From assembly GCF_018128065.1 (NCBI RefSeq), contig NZ_CP072360.1, forward strand, positions 996,501 to 1,060,500: a DNA stretch of 64,000 bases, in the 5' to 3' direction. The position numbers were made by a program, and so were the translations under genes. This DNA is from Prevotella melaninogenica (lineage in GTDB: Bacteria > Bacteroidota > Bacteroidia > Bacteroidales > Bacteroidaceae). Of this stretch, positions 16,652 to 27,061 are shown piece after piece (position 1 is the stretch's first letter; the number at the start of each line of letters is the position of its first letter). The notes under the pieces are model-generated. The model did not search any database. It was given only the letters and a program-made list of their open reading frames with translations, and was not told the origin of the DNA.

Positions 16652-17587
16652 ATGTTACTGAATATTTTATTTATTGTCGTGGGTATAGCACTTGTTCTGT
16701 GGGGTGCTGATCGTTTGACAGATGGTGCAGTGGCTGTTGCTGAGAAGATGAAGATGCCACAGGTTGTAATAGGATTAACCATTGTTGCGATGGGGACAAG
16801 TATGCCAGAGTTCTGTGTGAGTCTCATCTCAGCATTGAAGGGAACGACTGACTTAGCGGTGGGTAATATCGTTGGCTCAAACATATTTAATGCTTTGCTC
16901 ATTGTTGGCGTATCGGCATTGGTTGCACCGATGACAATTCTCGAAACAACGGTAAGAAAGGATATACCTTTTGCCCTTGCCGCATCAGCTTTGTTACTGA
17001 TAATGTGTCTTGATGGAAACATTAGTAGACTTGATGCAGGTGTTCTCTTTGCAATGTTCCTCGTCTTTATGTATATAACGCTTAAAGGGGCAAAGAAACA
17101 AGGTGCACAGGAGACGGCGGCTGTTGAGGCTGAAGGAAAGAAGCCGATGGCAACTTGGCTATCTGTCGTATGGATTCTCGTCGGACTGCTTTGTTTGATA
17201 GGAGGTAGCAATCTGTTTGTAGAAGGTGCTACAGCTGTCGCAACAAACCTTGGCGTTTCAGAAGCTGTCATAGGTCTTACCATCGTGGCGGGAGGAACCT
17301 CGCTCCCAGAGTTAGCAACAAGTGTTGTGTCGGCTCGTAAAGGAAATAGCGGTATTGCTATAGGAAACGCACTCGGTTCAAATGTTTTCAATATTCTTGC
17401 TATCCTTGGTATTACAGGTATGATAACGCCAATGACACTAAAGGGTATTACTTCAATCGATCTTTCAATGCTGGTTATCTCTATTATGCTTGTATGGCTC
17501 TTCTCTTTTACAAAATATAAGATTGAACGTTGGGAGGGAGCTGTGCTAATGGCTGTATTCGTAGGTTATATCTACTCCTTACTATAA
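16652..17587 (+). CDS. Calcium/sodium antiporter (CaCA family, YrbG type)
   Basis: This 311-residue inner-membrane exchanger has ten predicted membrane segments. It has the two inverted alpha repeats that define the cation/Ca2+ exchanger family: GLTIVAMGTSMPEFCVSLIS with GNIVGSNIFNALLIVG, and GLTIVAGGTSLPELATSVVS with GNALGSNVFNILAILG. The acidic residues in the two TS(M/L)PE motifs bind cations. A charged cytosolic loop (KKQGAQETAAVEAEGKKP) joins the halves. It follows the Crp/Fnr gene by 50 bases and may be read through from it. Confidence 0.94.
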   Translation: MLLNILFIVVGIALVLWGADRLTDGAVAVAEKMKMPQVVIGLTIVAMGTSMPEFCVSLISALKGTTDLAVGNIVGSNIFNALLIVGVSALVAPMTILETTVRKDIPFALAASALLLIMCLDGNISRLDAGVLFAMFLVFMYITLKGAKKQGAQETAAVEAEGKKPMATWLSVVWILVGLLCLIGGSNLFVEGATAVATNLGVSEAVIGLTIVAGGTSLPELATSVVSARKGNSGIAIGNALGSNVFNILAILGITGMITPMTLKGITSIDLSMLVISIMLVWLFSFTKYKIERWEGAVLMAVFVGYIYSLL

Positions 17588-17683
17588 TCTCTTTTAGGTC
17601 TTTAGTAAATAAGGGCATCTCTAAGTAAGAATAAAGACGAAAGAAACTTTTGAGTAGAAGTTTTCTTCTCTTTAATTGTAAAA

Positions 17684-17731
17684 ACAGAGCCATATCTGAA
17701 CTCTTCATTAGCGTCAGATATGGCTCTGTTA
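17684..17731. terminator. Perfect 17-bp hairpin, bidirectional terminator
   Basis: AACAGAGCCATATCTGA (17684-17700) pairs perfectly with 17715-17731 around a 14-base loop. It has AT-rich flanks on both sides (TTTTT on the - strand side) and lies between convergent genes. Confidence 0.75.
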
Positions 17732-17850
17732 ATGTTTATAGTTGTTGTCAATTCTCGGAGTGTCCGCAATGGACTTTATCACTCCTCGAAAGAGTAGAAA
17801 GGTAAATCTATACGAACCTTTTACTTTTTTACTCTTTTACCTTTTTGCTT

Positions 17851-18687
17851 TTATTTCAGTTTCTCAGCCAATACTTCCTGCAATTTGTTCTCTCTGAGAT
17901 CCATTGCAACAATCTTTCCTTGTGGATCAATAAGGATGTTAGAAGGAATGCTGCGAATACCATATACAGCTGAAGCAGTTGATTCCCAACCCTTGAGGTC
18001 TGACATCTGAGGCCAAGTCATGCCCAACTTCTCAACAGCTGCTGACCATTGCAATTTCTTGTTGTCGAAGCTAACACCAATAATCTCAAGTCCTTTGTCC
18101 TTGAAACGCTTGTATGCTTCAACGACATTTGGCATCTCCTTGCGACAAGGACCACACCAGCTTGCCCAGAAGTCTACCAATACATACTTACCTTTACCAA
18201 CCCAATCGCTAAGTTTTACCTGCTTGCCATTGAGGTCTTCCATTGTGAGGTCTTTGTATATTGACCCTGGTTGACGGAGCTTGTAAGAGTCGAACAATTG
18301 TTTAGGCTTTGTCATTTCTGGCTCATTGTAATAGCCAGTCTTTGGGTCGCAAAGTTCTTTCAGCTCATCAAACTCAAGGTCATACATGATTTTCGCAACG
18401 TATTTCGCTGGGAACTTTGTGTCTTTAAACTTCCTTGCAATCTCTATCGCAGTATTCTTCTGTGCGTTATAAAGCGAGTCAGCTTTCCCCACAACCTCGT
18501 TTAACTTAGCTTTCTCTGCGTCTGTGAAAGTTGCTGGGTCTTTCTTTCCAAAAACTTGAAAATCAGCTTCAAGCTTTTTATACTGTGCCTCAATTTGAGA
18601 CATTTTCTCTTCGTATGGCTTGATATCCTGCGCATTTACAGTGAAAACAGTTGTAGCCAACGCTGTCATTAAAATAATCTTCTTCAT
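17851..18687 (-). CDS. TlpA/ResA-like thiol-disulfide oxidoreductase
   Basis: This 278-residue exported protein has a signal peptide (1-19, cut at VNA|Q) and a helical N-terminal region (20-130, with EKMSQIEAQYKKLEADF) typical of Bacteroidota TlpA proteins. A thioredoxin domain follows from about residue 145. The redox pair is WCGPC (Cys178 and Cys181), followed by KEMPNVVEAYKRF; the cis-proline region is GIRSIPSNILID. It probably keeps envelope cysteines or cytochrome c heme sites reduced. It is monocistronic. CAAAAGTA at 18713-18720 reads TACTTTTG and is the probable promoter. Confidence 0.93.
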   Translation of the reverse strand: MKKIILMTALATTVFTVNAQDIKPYEEKMSQIEAQYKKLEADFQVFGKKDPATFTDAEKAKLNEVVGKADSLYNAQKNTAIEIARKFKDTKFPAKYVAKIMYDLEFDELKELCDPKTGYYNEPEMTKPKQLFDSYKLRQPGSIYKDLTMEDLNGKQVKLSDWVGKGKYVLVDFWASWCGPCRKEMPNVVEAYKRFKDKGLEIIGVSFDNKKLQWSAAVEKLGMTWPQMSDLKGWESTASAVYGIRSIPSNILIDPQGKIVAMDLRENKLQEVLAEKLK

Positions 18688-18712
18688 GTTATTTTTTCTT
18701 TTGATAAGACTA

Positions 18713-18720
18713 CAAAAGTA
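18713..18720 (-). promoter_or_regulatory. -7 promoter element for the TlpA-like gene
   Basis: CAAAAGTA on the + strand reads TACTTTTG. CAAA at 18739-18742 is a possible -33 element, 18 bases away. Confidence 0.5.
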
Positions 18721-18878
18721 ATGATTTTCTGCTTATCACAAAGGTAAATTATGTTTTTTTTAGATAGAAAGCTTTATTTCTTTCGATATAACTTGAGGTA
18801 ATGTTTTTTCTTATCAATCTGTATATGTATAGCCAGCCTTTTTTGTTGTTTTGTTACGTTTATTTAGATAAAAATGTG

Positions 18879-18886
18879 TACCTTTG
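18879..18886 (+). promoter_or_regulatory. -7 promoter element for the queuosine transporter gene
   Basis: TACCTTTG matches TAnnTTTG. Transcription would start near 18892, just before the riboswitch. Confidence 0.55.
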
Positions 18887-18903
18887 CAGCCACTTTATTG
18901 AAT

Positions 18904-18938
18904 AGGGGTACTTGATTAACCCCCTTTAACAAAACAAG
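18904..18938 (+). promoter_or_regulatory. preQ1-I riboswitch (translational)
   Basis: The 35-base aptamer has P1 AGGGG (18904-18908) pairing with CCCCT (18921-18925). The loop carries CTTG (18911-18914), which pairs with CAAG (18935-18938) in the A-rich tail to close the H-type pseudoknot. The linker TTTAACAAAACAAG is almost the same as the tail of the well-studied Thermoanaerobacter tengcongensis preQ1-I riboswitch. The tail ends three bases before the ATG at 18942, so preQ1 binding would bury the ribosome-binding region. The downstream gene is a queuosine precursor transporter, as expected for this class. Confidence 0.92.
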
Positions 18939-18941
18939 ATA

Positions 18942-19634
18942 ATGACAAAAAGTAAACAACAAGTGAGTGTGCTGTTTATGCTTTTCAGCATCCTCTTCTG
19001 TGTTTGCCTTATCGCAGCAAACATTCTTGAGACAAAGCAAATTTCAGTGTTAGGTATTTCATTGACAGGTGGATTGATTGTTTTTCCAATCTCTTACATC
19101 ATCAACGACTGTGTCTGTGAGGTATGGGGCTTTCAGAAGGCTCGTCTTTTAATATGGACAGGCTTTGCGATGAACTTCTTCTTCGTTACAATGGGTGCAT
19201 TGTGTGATTGGATACCAGGTGCTCCCTATTGGAATAACGATGCTGGTTTCCATGCTATTTTTGGTTTGGCTCCGCGTGTGGCGGCAGCCTCTTTCGTTGC
19301 TTTCATCGTAGGCTCATTTGCTAATGCTTATGTGATGAGTAAGATGAAGATTCGTGACAAGGGACGTAACTTCTCATTACGTGCTATTCTTAGTACTGTT
19401 GTAGGTGAGAGTTTCGACTCTATTTTTTTCTTTCCCTTGGCGTTAGGTGGCGTTGTCCCAACTGACGAACTTCCAAAGTTGATGTTGTGGCAGGTTGTCT
19501 TAAAGACGGTTTATGAGGTAATCGCTCTTCCTATCACCATCCGTGTCGTAAAAGCTTTGAAATCGCATGAGGGAGAAGATGTCTACGATAATGATGTGAA
19601 CTATAGTATCTGGAAGATATTTGCATTAAGTTAA
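18942..19634 (+). CDS. Queuosine precursor transporter (YhhQ family)
   Basis: This 230-residue inner-membrane protein has six predicted membrane segments. It imports preQ0 or preQ1 for synthesis of the tRNA base queuosine. Family blocks are FCVCLIAANILETKQIS, FPISYIINDCVCEVWGF (a signature of the family), SFVAFIVGSFANAYVMSK and LRAILSTVVGESFDSIFFF. It sits directly under a preQ1-I riboswitch, so it should be turned down when preQ1 is plentiful. queF follows 80 bases later. Confidence 0.96.
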   Translation: MTKSKQQVSVLFMLFSILFCVCLIAANILETKQISVLGISLTGGLIVFPISYIINDCVCEVWGFQKARLLIWTGFAMNFFFVTMGALCDWIPGAPYWNNDAGFHAIFGLAPRVAAASFVAFIVGSFANAYVMSKMKIRDKGRNFSLRAILSTVVGESFDSIFFFPLALGGVVPTDELPKLMLWQVVLKTVYEVIALPITIRVVKALKSHEGEDVYDNDVNYSIWKIFALS

Positions 19635-19647
19635 ACAAAATAAATAG

Positions 19648-19698
19648 TTAAGCCAATAAGGTTTACTACCCTGTGAGTAGCAAACCTTATTGGCTTAA
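19648..19698. terminator. Perfect 17-bp hairpin between transporter and queF
   Basis: TTAAGCCAATAAGGTTT (19648-19664) pairs perfectly with 19682-19698, and CTAC/GTAG extends the stem inside (loop CCTGTGA). It ends 16 bases before the queF ATG. It may be a partial terminator, an attenuator, or an RNA-processing site that sets the ratio of transporter to QueF. The T run after it is weak. Confidence 0.55.
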
Positions 19699-19714
19699 TT
19701 TCATTAAAAAGAAT

Positions 19715-20170
19715 ATGGAAAGAGAGCAAGAAGGGTTAAAGTCATTAGGTTCACAAACCCAATATAGGATGGATTATGCACCCGAAGTATTAGAAACGTT
19801 TGAGAACAAACATCCCGATAATGACTATTGGGTACGTTTCAACTGCCCAGAATTTACGAGTCTGTGTCCTATTACAGGTCAACCAGACTTTGCAGAGATT
19901 CGTATTTCATACATCCCAGACGTACGTATGGTTGAGAGTAAGAGCTTAAAACTCTATCTATTCAGCTTCCGTAATCATGGTGACTTCCATGAGGATTGTG
20001 TGAATACGATCATGAAGGACCTTATCAAATTGATGGACCCTAAGTATATTGAGGTGACAGGAATCTTCACTCCACGTGGTGGTATCAGCATCTATCCTTA
20101 TGCCAACTATGGTCGCAAAGGAACGAAGTATGAGAAAATTGCGGAGCAACGCTTTATCAATCATGAGTAA
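19715..20170 (+). CDS. queF: preQ0 reductase QueF (short form)
   Basis: This 151-residue NADPH-dependent enzyme reduces 7-cyano-7-deazaguanine (preQ0) to preQ1 in the queuosine pathway. The catalytic block [16 protein letters not shown] has the active cysteine and the aspartate; [21 protein letters not shown] is the QueF signature and includes the glutamate and histidine that bind substrate. The short (unimodular) length is normal for the family. I chose ATG 19715; an upstream in-frame GTG at 19673 lies inside the 19648-19698 hairpin and is unlikely. It is co-transcribed with the transporter, though queC, often found nearby, is absent. Confidence 0.95.
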   Translation: MEREQEGLKSLGSQTQYRMDYAPEVLETFENKHPDNDYWVRFNCPEFTSLCPITGQPDFAEIRISYIPDVRMVESKSLKLYLFSFRNHGDFHEDCVNTIMKDLIKLMDPKYIEVTGIFTPRGGISIYPYANYGRKGTKYEKIAEQRFINHE

Positions 20171-20182
20171 CGAAGCAATATA

Positions 20183-20375
20183 AGGTAGGCTCTATCAAAT
20201 GCCATCGAAATCAAATCATTAAATCATGAGTTACGTTTTGTTATCTTTCGGACTCTCTTCGACTTAAAATGCCAGTTAACTCAGTTGTTATGCTCGTATA
20301 ACTTCTTCGGTCACTATCAATTTGCTCTCGAAGATAGCAACGAAATATGACAAAGCTAATTAATAGAACCGACCT
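20183..20375. mobile_element. 193-base MITE-like element, copy 1
   Basis: The ends are inverted repeats: AGGTAGGCTCTATCAAAT at the left and, read from the right on the other strand, AGGTCGGTTCTATTAATT. A second copy of the same length (63340-63532) shares most of the sequence, including TCAAATCATTAAATCATG, ATCTTTCGGACTCTCTTCG, GCTCTCGAAGATAG and GACAAAGCTAATTAATAGA. There is no open frame of transposase size, so it must be mobilised in trans if it moves. A target duplication is not clear. Confidence 0.8.
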
Positions 20376-20429
20376 AAACTTAACAACGTTTTATTATCTT
20401 CTTAATGCTTCTCAAGCCTTGTTCTTCTT

Positions 20430-20496
20430 TGTTCGGATGTCTCGGACAATTGTTCCCAGCCATTCGGACAACTTGTCCGAGTACTTCGGACAGTCC
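20430..20496. repeat. 22-base-period intergenic array, family D
   Basis: Three units of 22 bases repeat TCGGACA at fixed spacing (TCGGACAATT, TCGGACAACT, TCGGACAGTC). TCGGACAACTTGTCCGA is a palindrome across units 2 and 3. It lies 55 bases after the MITE-like element. Confidence 0.8.
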
Positions 20497-21103
20497 CTAA
20501 TCGGTCTTTATACAATAAATTTCTGGTTTATCCAGGATAAAAATGGTAACGTTTAGGCAGGTTCTAAAAAACACCTTTGCCATGTTTTTAGCTTTTAGTA
20601 AATCTGATTTTGCTTACTTCTTGAAGAAGCATGGCGGACTATACGACTGAAAGAGTAAGCGAAAGATACCAGATAAAAGCAAAAAAACAGTGAAGAACAA
20701 TACAAGGAACCATAATTGAACGTTAGTGGGGGGAGAGAATATGCCTTTGCTAAGTCTCATGGAAGTTATTTGTTTACCGTTTTTTGTGAGAAAGAAAATC
20801 CCCAAGGCTTATAGGTACACGGAGAAAGTTTGTTTTTGATATTTGACCTATGTGCATTGACTTTTCTTTCCGCTATTTGTTTCTCTATGTACCTTATACA
20901 GTGGTAAGTCTTCTTTATCACCCCCTTTCACCTTAAGAGCCTTTTACGAAACGCTCTTCTTGCCGTTTGTAATAGGAAGACCGTTATAGTTGACTGGATG
21001 GGTTATGATGAGGCGGTCACATGGTCTATACGAACTAAGGTCTCTCCAATTTTTTAACGGACTATTGTGTAGAAAGAAATACATATAAAATTATGCCTTA
21101 TCA

Positions 21104-21135
21104 TTGACCTAATTCATGGAAAATTAGTATCTTTG
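21104..21135 (+). promoter_or_regulatory. Promoter of pyrG-yidC-S9 peptidase
   Basis: TTG (21104-21106) and TATCTTTG (21128-21135) are 21 bases apart; the leader to the GTG start at 21197 is about 55 bases. Confidence 0.65.
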
Positions 21136-21169
21136 CATTTTAGTTTAGAACCGACGATATTCGTTTTGA

Positions 21170-22807
<1,638 letters not shown>

Positions 22808-24739
22808 ATGGATAAAAGAACAATCACAGGGTTTGTACTTATCGCCCTGATTCTCTTTGGATTTGCTTGGTGGCAGCAGCCATCAGCTGAACAGATAGCA
22901 CAGCAAAGGGCTGAATTTGTAAAGGACTCTATCGCTGCAGCCAAGAAAGCACAGAATGCAAAACTTGCTGCTGCGAAGCAGGAACAGCAGAAAGCTGTAC
23001 AGGCGGCTGACACTACAGCACTGTTCTATGCAGCGTTGAATGGCAAGGCGCAGGATATTACATTGAAGAATGGTAAGGTTGAATTGACTTTGAGCACCAA
23101 GGGTGGTGTTGTGACGAAGGCGATTATCAAGAATTATGTTGGTCATGATATTGCTGTCAAAGATGGCTCAAAGGATCAGAAAGATGTTACCTTGTTTAGT
23201 GGTAATGACCAGAGTCTTAACTTTATGTTGGCTGCAAAGAATAGTAATATTGAGACAAAAGACCTTATCTTCACTCCTTCAAATGTGACAGATTCTACCG
23301 TTACACTTACAGCTACGGCTGGAGCGGGTAAGATACTCACCTTGAACTATACGCTTGGTAAGGATTACTTGCTTAATATGTCATTGCGTGCTGAAGGTAT
23401 GAATGGACTCTTTGCTCCAAACTATAACCAGATGGATATCAATTGGCAGGACCGTTGTCGTCAGCAAGAACGTGGTTTTACGTTTGAGAACCGTTATGCT
23501 ACGCTTACCTATAAGAAGCACGATGGTGGTACGAGTTATTTGAGTGAGACATCTGAAAAGGAAGAAACAACAGAGGACCCAATGGAATGGGTAGCTTTCA
23601 AAAATCAGTTCTTCTCTGCTGTGATGATCGCAAAGGATAACTTTGCTACGGGTGCAAAGCTTAAGAGTACACCGCTTGAGAAGTCTTCGCATTACCTTAA
23701 GCACTATGAAGCAAATATGAAAGCAGGCTTCGATCCAACTGGTAAGCGTCCTTCTGAGTTCGAGTTCTACTTCGGTCCAAACGATTTCCGTTTACTTCAG
23801 TCTGTAGAGAAAGAGAGCAAGTTTAATAAAGAACTTGATATGGAACGCCTTGTTTATCTTGGTTGGCCATTGTTCCGCATTATCAACCGTTGGTTTACGC
23901 TTTATGTATTCGATTGGTTGAGTAAGGTTTTCCCAATGGGAGTTGTGTTGATTCTCATTACCTTATTATTAAAGCTGATTACCTTCCCTATGGTGAAGAA
24001 GAGCTATATGAGCTCAGCTAAGATGCGTGTGTTGAAACCGAAATTGGATGAGGCTACCAAGCAATTCAATAAGCCAGAAGACCAGATGCAGAAGCAACAG
24101 GCTATGATGCAGAAGTATTCAGAGTATGGAGTGAGTCCTTTGTCAGGCTGTCTTCCTATGTTGATACAGATGCCAATCTGGATTGCGATGTTCAACTTCG
24201 TACCGAATGCTATTCAACTTCGTGGTCAAAGCTTCCTTTGGATGAAAGACCTCAGTACGTTTGACCCTATCTTCTCATGGAATCATGACCTTTGGCTCAT
24301 AGGAGATCATATCTCATTGACATGTATTCTCTTCTGCGGTGCCAACCTGCTTTATACATGGTTTACAATGCAGCAGCAGAAAGATCAGATGGTAGGGCAA
24401 CAGGCTGATCAGATGAAGATGATGCAGTGGATGATGTTTGGTATGCCATTGTTCTTCTTCTTCATGTTCAATGACTATTCATCAGGTTTGAACTTCTACT
24501 ACTTTATCTCTCTCTTCTTCTCAGCTGCTATTATGTGGACATTGCGTAAGACTACCAATGAAGAGAAACTTCTTTCAATCCTTGAAGCACGTCGTGCAGA
24601 ACGAAAGAACAACCCTAATAGCAATAAGGGTGGTGGACTCTTTGCTCGTATGCAGGCTTTACAAGAAATGCAGCAGAAGCAGCAAGAAGAACTTCGACGT
24701 AAGCAAGATGAACTAAATAAGAAAAAGAAAGGTCTATAA
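22808..24739 (+). CDS. yidC: Membrane protein insertase YidC
   Basis: This 643-residue insertase places proteins into the inner membrane, alone or with SecYEG. It has an N-terminal membrane helix (residues about 6-21, TGFVLIALILFGFAWW) and a lysine- and alanine-rich linker. A large periplasmic beta domain (about 70-360) follows. The insertase core has five segments from about 365, including FPMGVVLILITLLLKLITFP and GCLPMLIQMPIWIAMFNF. The C-terminal basic tail (RKQDELNKKKKGL) fits ribosome binding. The ATG follows the pyrG stop directly and the next gene starts two bases after its own stop, so the three are one operon. Confidence 0.97.
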   Translation: MDKRTITGFVLIALILFGFAWWQQPSAEQIAQQRAEFVKDSIAAAKKAQNAKLAAAKQEQQKAVQAADTTALFYAALNGKAQDITLKNGKVELTLSTKGGVVTKAIIKNYVGHDIAVKDGSKDQKDVTLFSGNDQSLNFMLAAKNSNIETKDLIFTPSNVTDSTVTLTATAGAGKILTLNYTLGKDYLLNMSLRAEGMNGLFAPNYNQMDINWQDRCRQQERGFTFENRYATLTYKKHDGGTSYLSETSEKEETTEDPMEWVAFKNQFFSAVMIAKDNFATGAKLKSTPLEKSSHYLKHYEANMKAGFDPTGKRPSEFEFYFGPNDFRLLQSVEKESKFNKELDMERLVYLGWPLFRIINRWFTLYVFDWLSKVFPMGVVLILITLLLKLITFPMVKKSYMSSAKMRVLKPKLDEATKQFNKPEDQMQKQQAMMQKYSEYGVSPLSGCLPMLIQMPIWIAMFNFVPNAIQLRGQSFLWMKDLSTFDPIFSWNHDLWLIGDHISLTCILFCGANLLYTWFTMQQQKDQMVGQQADQMKMMQWMMFGMPLFFFFMFNDYSSGLNFYYFISLFFSAAIMWTLRKTTNEEKLLSILEARRAERKNNPNSNKGGGLFARMQALQEMQQKQQEELRRKQDELNKKKKGL

Positions 24740-24741
24740 CT

Positions 24742-26901
24742 ATGAACAAAAACTTAACCATGGCAATGACTGCGGCTCTGATGATGAGCGGCGGTGTTGC
24801 ACAAGCGCAAGATGTAAACATCGGACGTAACAACATTACGCTTACAAGTGATCTCATGACTCCTGAGGCGCTTTGGGCTATGGGACGTATCGGTGCTGCA
24901 CAGGCTTCACCTGACGGCAAACGGATTGTCTATCAGGTAGGCTACTACAGTATTAAAGAAAACAAAGGGCATCAGGTGCTACGCGTGATGGATGCTGATG
25001 GCAAGAACGACCGTCTGCTTACTACCTCTGCAAAGAGTGAGAGTGATGCAGCGTGGCTCGACAACAACACATTAGCCTTCCTAACGGGTGGACAATTGTG
25101 GACAATGAATGCTGATGGTTCTAACCGAAAGCAGTTGACAAAGTCGGAGATTGATATTGAAGGCTTCCGCTTCTCACCAGACCGTAAGCGTGTTGTTCTC
25201 ATTAAGAGTATCCCTTACTATGGCACTATCAAGAAGAACCCAAGTGACTTGCCAAAGGCAACGGGTATGGTTATCACCGATATGAACTATCGTCACTGGG
25301 ACCATTACGTTACAACAAATGCACATCCTTTTGTTGCAGACGTAACAGCTGAGGGTGTTGGTGCAGGTGTTGACGTACTTGAAGGAGAACCTTATGAGAG
25401 TCCGTTGGCTCCATTCGGTGGTATTGAACAGATTGATTGGAGCAAAGACTCTAAACTTATGGCTTATACCTGTCGTAAAAAAGAAGGTACACAATATGCT
25501 ATCTCTACCGATGCCGACATATATATATATAATGTAGAAACTCGCCAAACAAAGAATCTCTGCAAGCCAGCTGATTATGTTGAACCAAAGATTGATGCAA
25601 CAAAGAGTATGCGCAATCAGGCTGTGAACCATCAGCCTGGAGATATGAATGTAGGTTACGATGTGAATCCTAAGTTTTCCCCTGACGGCAAGTACATTGC
25701 ATGGCAGAGTATGAAGAACAATGGTTATGAAAGTGACCGCAATCGTCTCTGTGTTTATGACTTGGCAACAGGTAAGAAGACTTACGTAACAGAGAGCTTT
25801 GATTCAAATGTAGATGATTATACATGGAGTCCTAATTCCAAGGATCTTTATTTCATTGGAGTATGGCATGCTACGGTAAATGTCTATCAGACCAACCTCA
25901 AAGGTGAGGTAAAACAGTTGACAGAAGGCGACCATAACTATGTAAGTATCTCACTGCTTGGCGATAAGAAGTTACTTGCTATCCGTCAGAGTATCTCTCA
26001 GGCTAATGAAATCTTCGCTGTTACTCCTGCTAAGAAGGAGAAGGCAAGCGTTCAGACACAGCTTAGCTTTGAAAATAAGCATATCTATGACCAGTTGGCT
26101 ATGGGTGACGTCAAGTCTCGTTGGGTAAAGACAACCGATGGCAAAGAGATGATGGAATGGGTAATTACTCCTCCACATTTCGATCCAAATAAGAAATATC
26201 CTACATTGCTCTTCTGTGAAGGCGGTCCACAAAGTCCTGTTTCACAGTTCTGGAGCTATCGTTGGAACTTCCAGATAATGGCGGCTAATGGCTATGTTAT
26301 TATTGCTCCAAACCGTCGTGGTTTGCCAGGCTTTGGTAGTGCATGGAACGAGGAGATTAGTACTGATTGGACTGGTCAGTGTATGAAAGACTATCTCTCT
26401 GCGATTGATGATGCAGCAACCAATCTTCCATTTGTAGATAAGGACCGCTTGGGTGCCGTTGGTGCTTCCTTTGGTGGTTTCTCTGTTTACTATCTTGCAG
26501 GTATTCACAACAAGCGTTTCAAGTGTTTCATCTCACATGATGGTGCTTTTAACCTTGAGAGTATGTACACCGATACAGAAGAAGCTTGGTTTAGCAACTG
26601 GGAGTATGATGATGCCTATTGGAATAAGGATAAGACCGAGGCTGCTAAGCGCACATACGCAAATAGTCCTCATTTGAAGGTTGATAACTGGGATACTCCA
26701 ATCCTTTGCATCCATGGCGAAAAGGATTATCGTATCAATGCCAACCAGGGAATGGGTGCTTTCAATGCAGCACGTCTGCGTGGTATTCCTGCAGAGTTGC
26801 TTCTCTATCCTGATGAGAATCACTGGGTATTAAAGCCACAAAACGGAGTTCTTTGGCAGCGTACATTCTTTAATTGGCTTAATCGCTGGTTGAAGAAGTA
26901 G
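24742..26901 (+). CDS. S9-family serine peptidase (dipeptidyl-peptidase V/acylaminoacyl-peptidase type)
   Basis: This 719-residue exported peptidase has a signal peptide (1-22, cut after AQA|Q), a beta-propeller with TolB-like blades (residues about 40-440: SPDGKRIVYQVGYY, FRFSPDRKRVVLI, KFSPDGKYIAWQSM) and a C-terminal alpha/beta hydrolase. The catalytic triad is Ser576 in GASFGG, Asp662 in IHGEKDYRI and His694 in DENHWVL. It acts in the periplasm on short peptides, probably releasing dipeptides for uptake. This is consistent with the peptide-fermenting lifestyle of Prevotella. The ATG lies two bases after yidC. Confidence 0.94.
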   Translation: MNKNLTMAMTAALMMSGGVAQAQDVNIGRNNITLTSDLMTPEALWAMGRIGAAQASPDGKRIVYQVGYYSIKENKGHQVLRVMDADGKNDRLLTTSAKSESDAAWLDNNTLAFLTGGQLWTMNADGSNRKQLTKSEIDIEGFRFSPDRKRVVLIKSIPYYGTIKKNPSDLPKATGMVITDMNYRHWDHYVTTNAHPFVADVTAEGVGAGVDVLEGEPYESPLAPFGGIEQIDWSKDSKLMAYTCRKKEGTQYAISTDADIYIYNVETRQTKNLCKPADYVEPKIDATKSMRNQAVNHQPGDMNVGYDVNPKFSPDGKYIAWQSMKNNGYESDRNRLCVYDLATGKKTYVTESFDSNVDDYTWSPNSKDLYFIGVWHATVNVYQTNLKGEVKQLTEGDHNYVSISLLGDKKLLAIRQSISQANEIFAVTPAKKEKASVQTQLSFENKHIYDQLAMGDVKSRWVKTTDGKEMMEWVITPPHFDPNKKYPTLLFCEGGPQSPVSQFWSYRWNFQIMAANGYVIIAPNRRGLPGFGSAWNEEISTDWTGQCMKDYLSAIDDAATNLPFVDKDRLGAVGASFGGFSVYYLAGIHNKRFKCFISHDGAFNLESMYTDTEEAWFSNWEYDDAYWNKDKTEAAKRTYANSPHLKVDNWDTPILCIHGEKDYRINANQGMGAFNAARLRGIPAELLLYPDENHWVLKPQNGVLWQRTFFNWLNRWLKK

Positions 26902-26910
26902 TTGGTAAGT

Positions 26911-27055
26911 AGACAAGTGAACGAGTTTACAAGTAAACAAGATGCTTGATAGTATTAACTCGTTCACATGTTAACTGTAAACTTGTTCACTTTTAACTTA
27001 TAATCTAACAAACAACTCGTTTACTTGTCAACTCGTAAACTTGTTAACTAATAAA
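26911..27055. repeat. 16-base direct and inverted repeats between peptidase and MFS genes
   Basis: The stretch is built from AACTCGTTTACTTGTC-like 16-base words on the right (AACTCGTTTACTTGTC then AACTCGTAAACTTGTT) and their complements on the left (ACAAGTGAACGAGTTT, ACAAGTAAACAAG). The two sides can pair into a long imperfect hairpin. It differs in period from the 22-base arrays. Confidence 0.7.
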
Positions 27056-27061
27056 TTCATC

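Noticed and set aside
16642..17391. Long leftward frame (249 codons) opposite the calcium/sodium antiporter
   Set aside because: It is an antisense shadow: the + strand frame has clear alpha-repeat motifs and the - strand frame has none.
19673..19714. Upstream GTG start for queF
   Set aside because: The GTG is in the loop of a perfect 17-bp hairpin; family members start near ATG 19715.
20614..20805. Leftward 63-codon frame with one hydrophobic stretch
   Set aside because: It starts with TTG, has no promoter or recognisable family, and lies in an AT-rich gene-free stretch. A single membrane-like run is easily produced by chance there.
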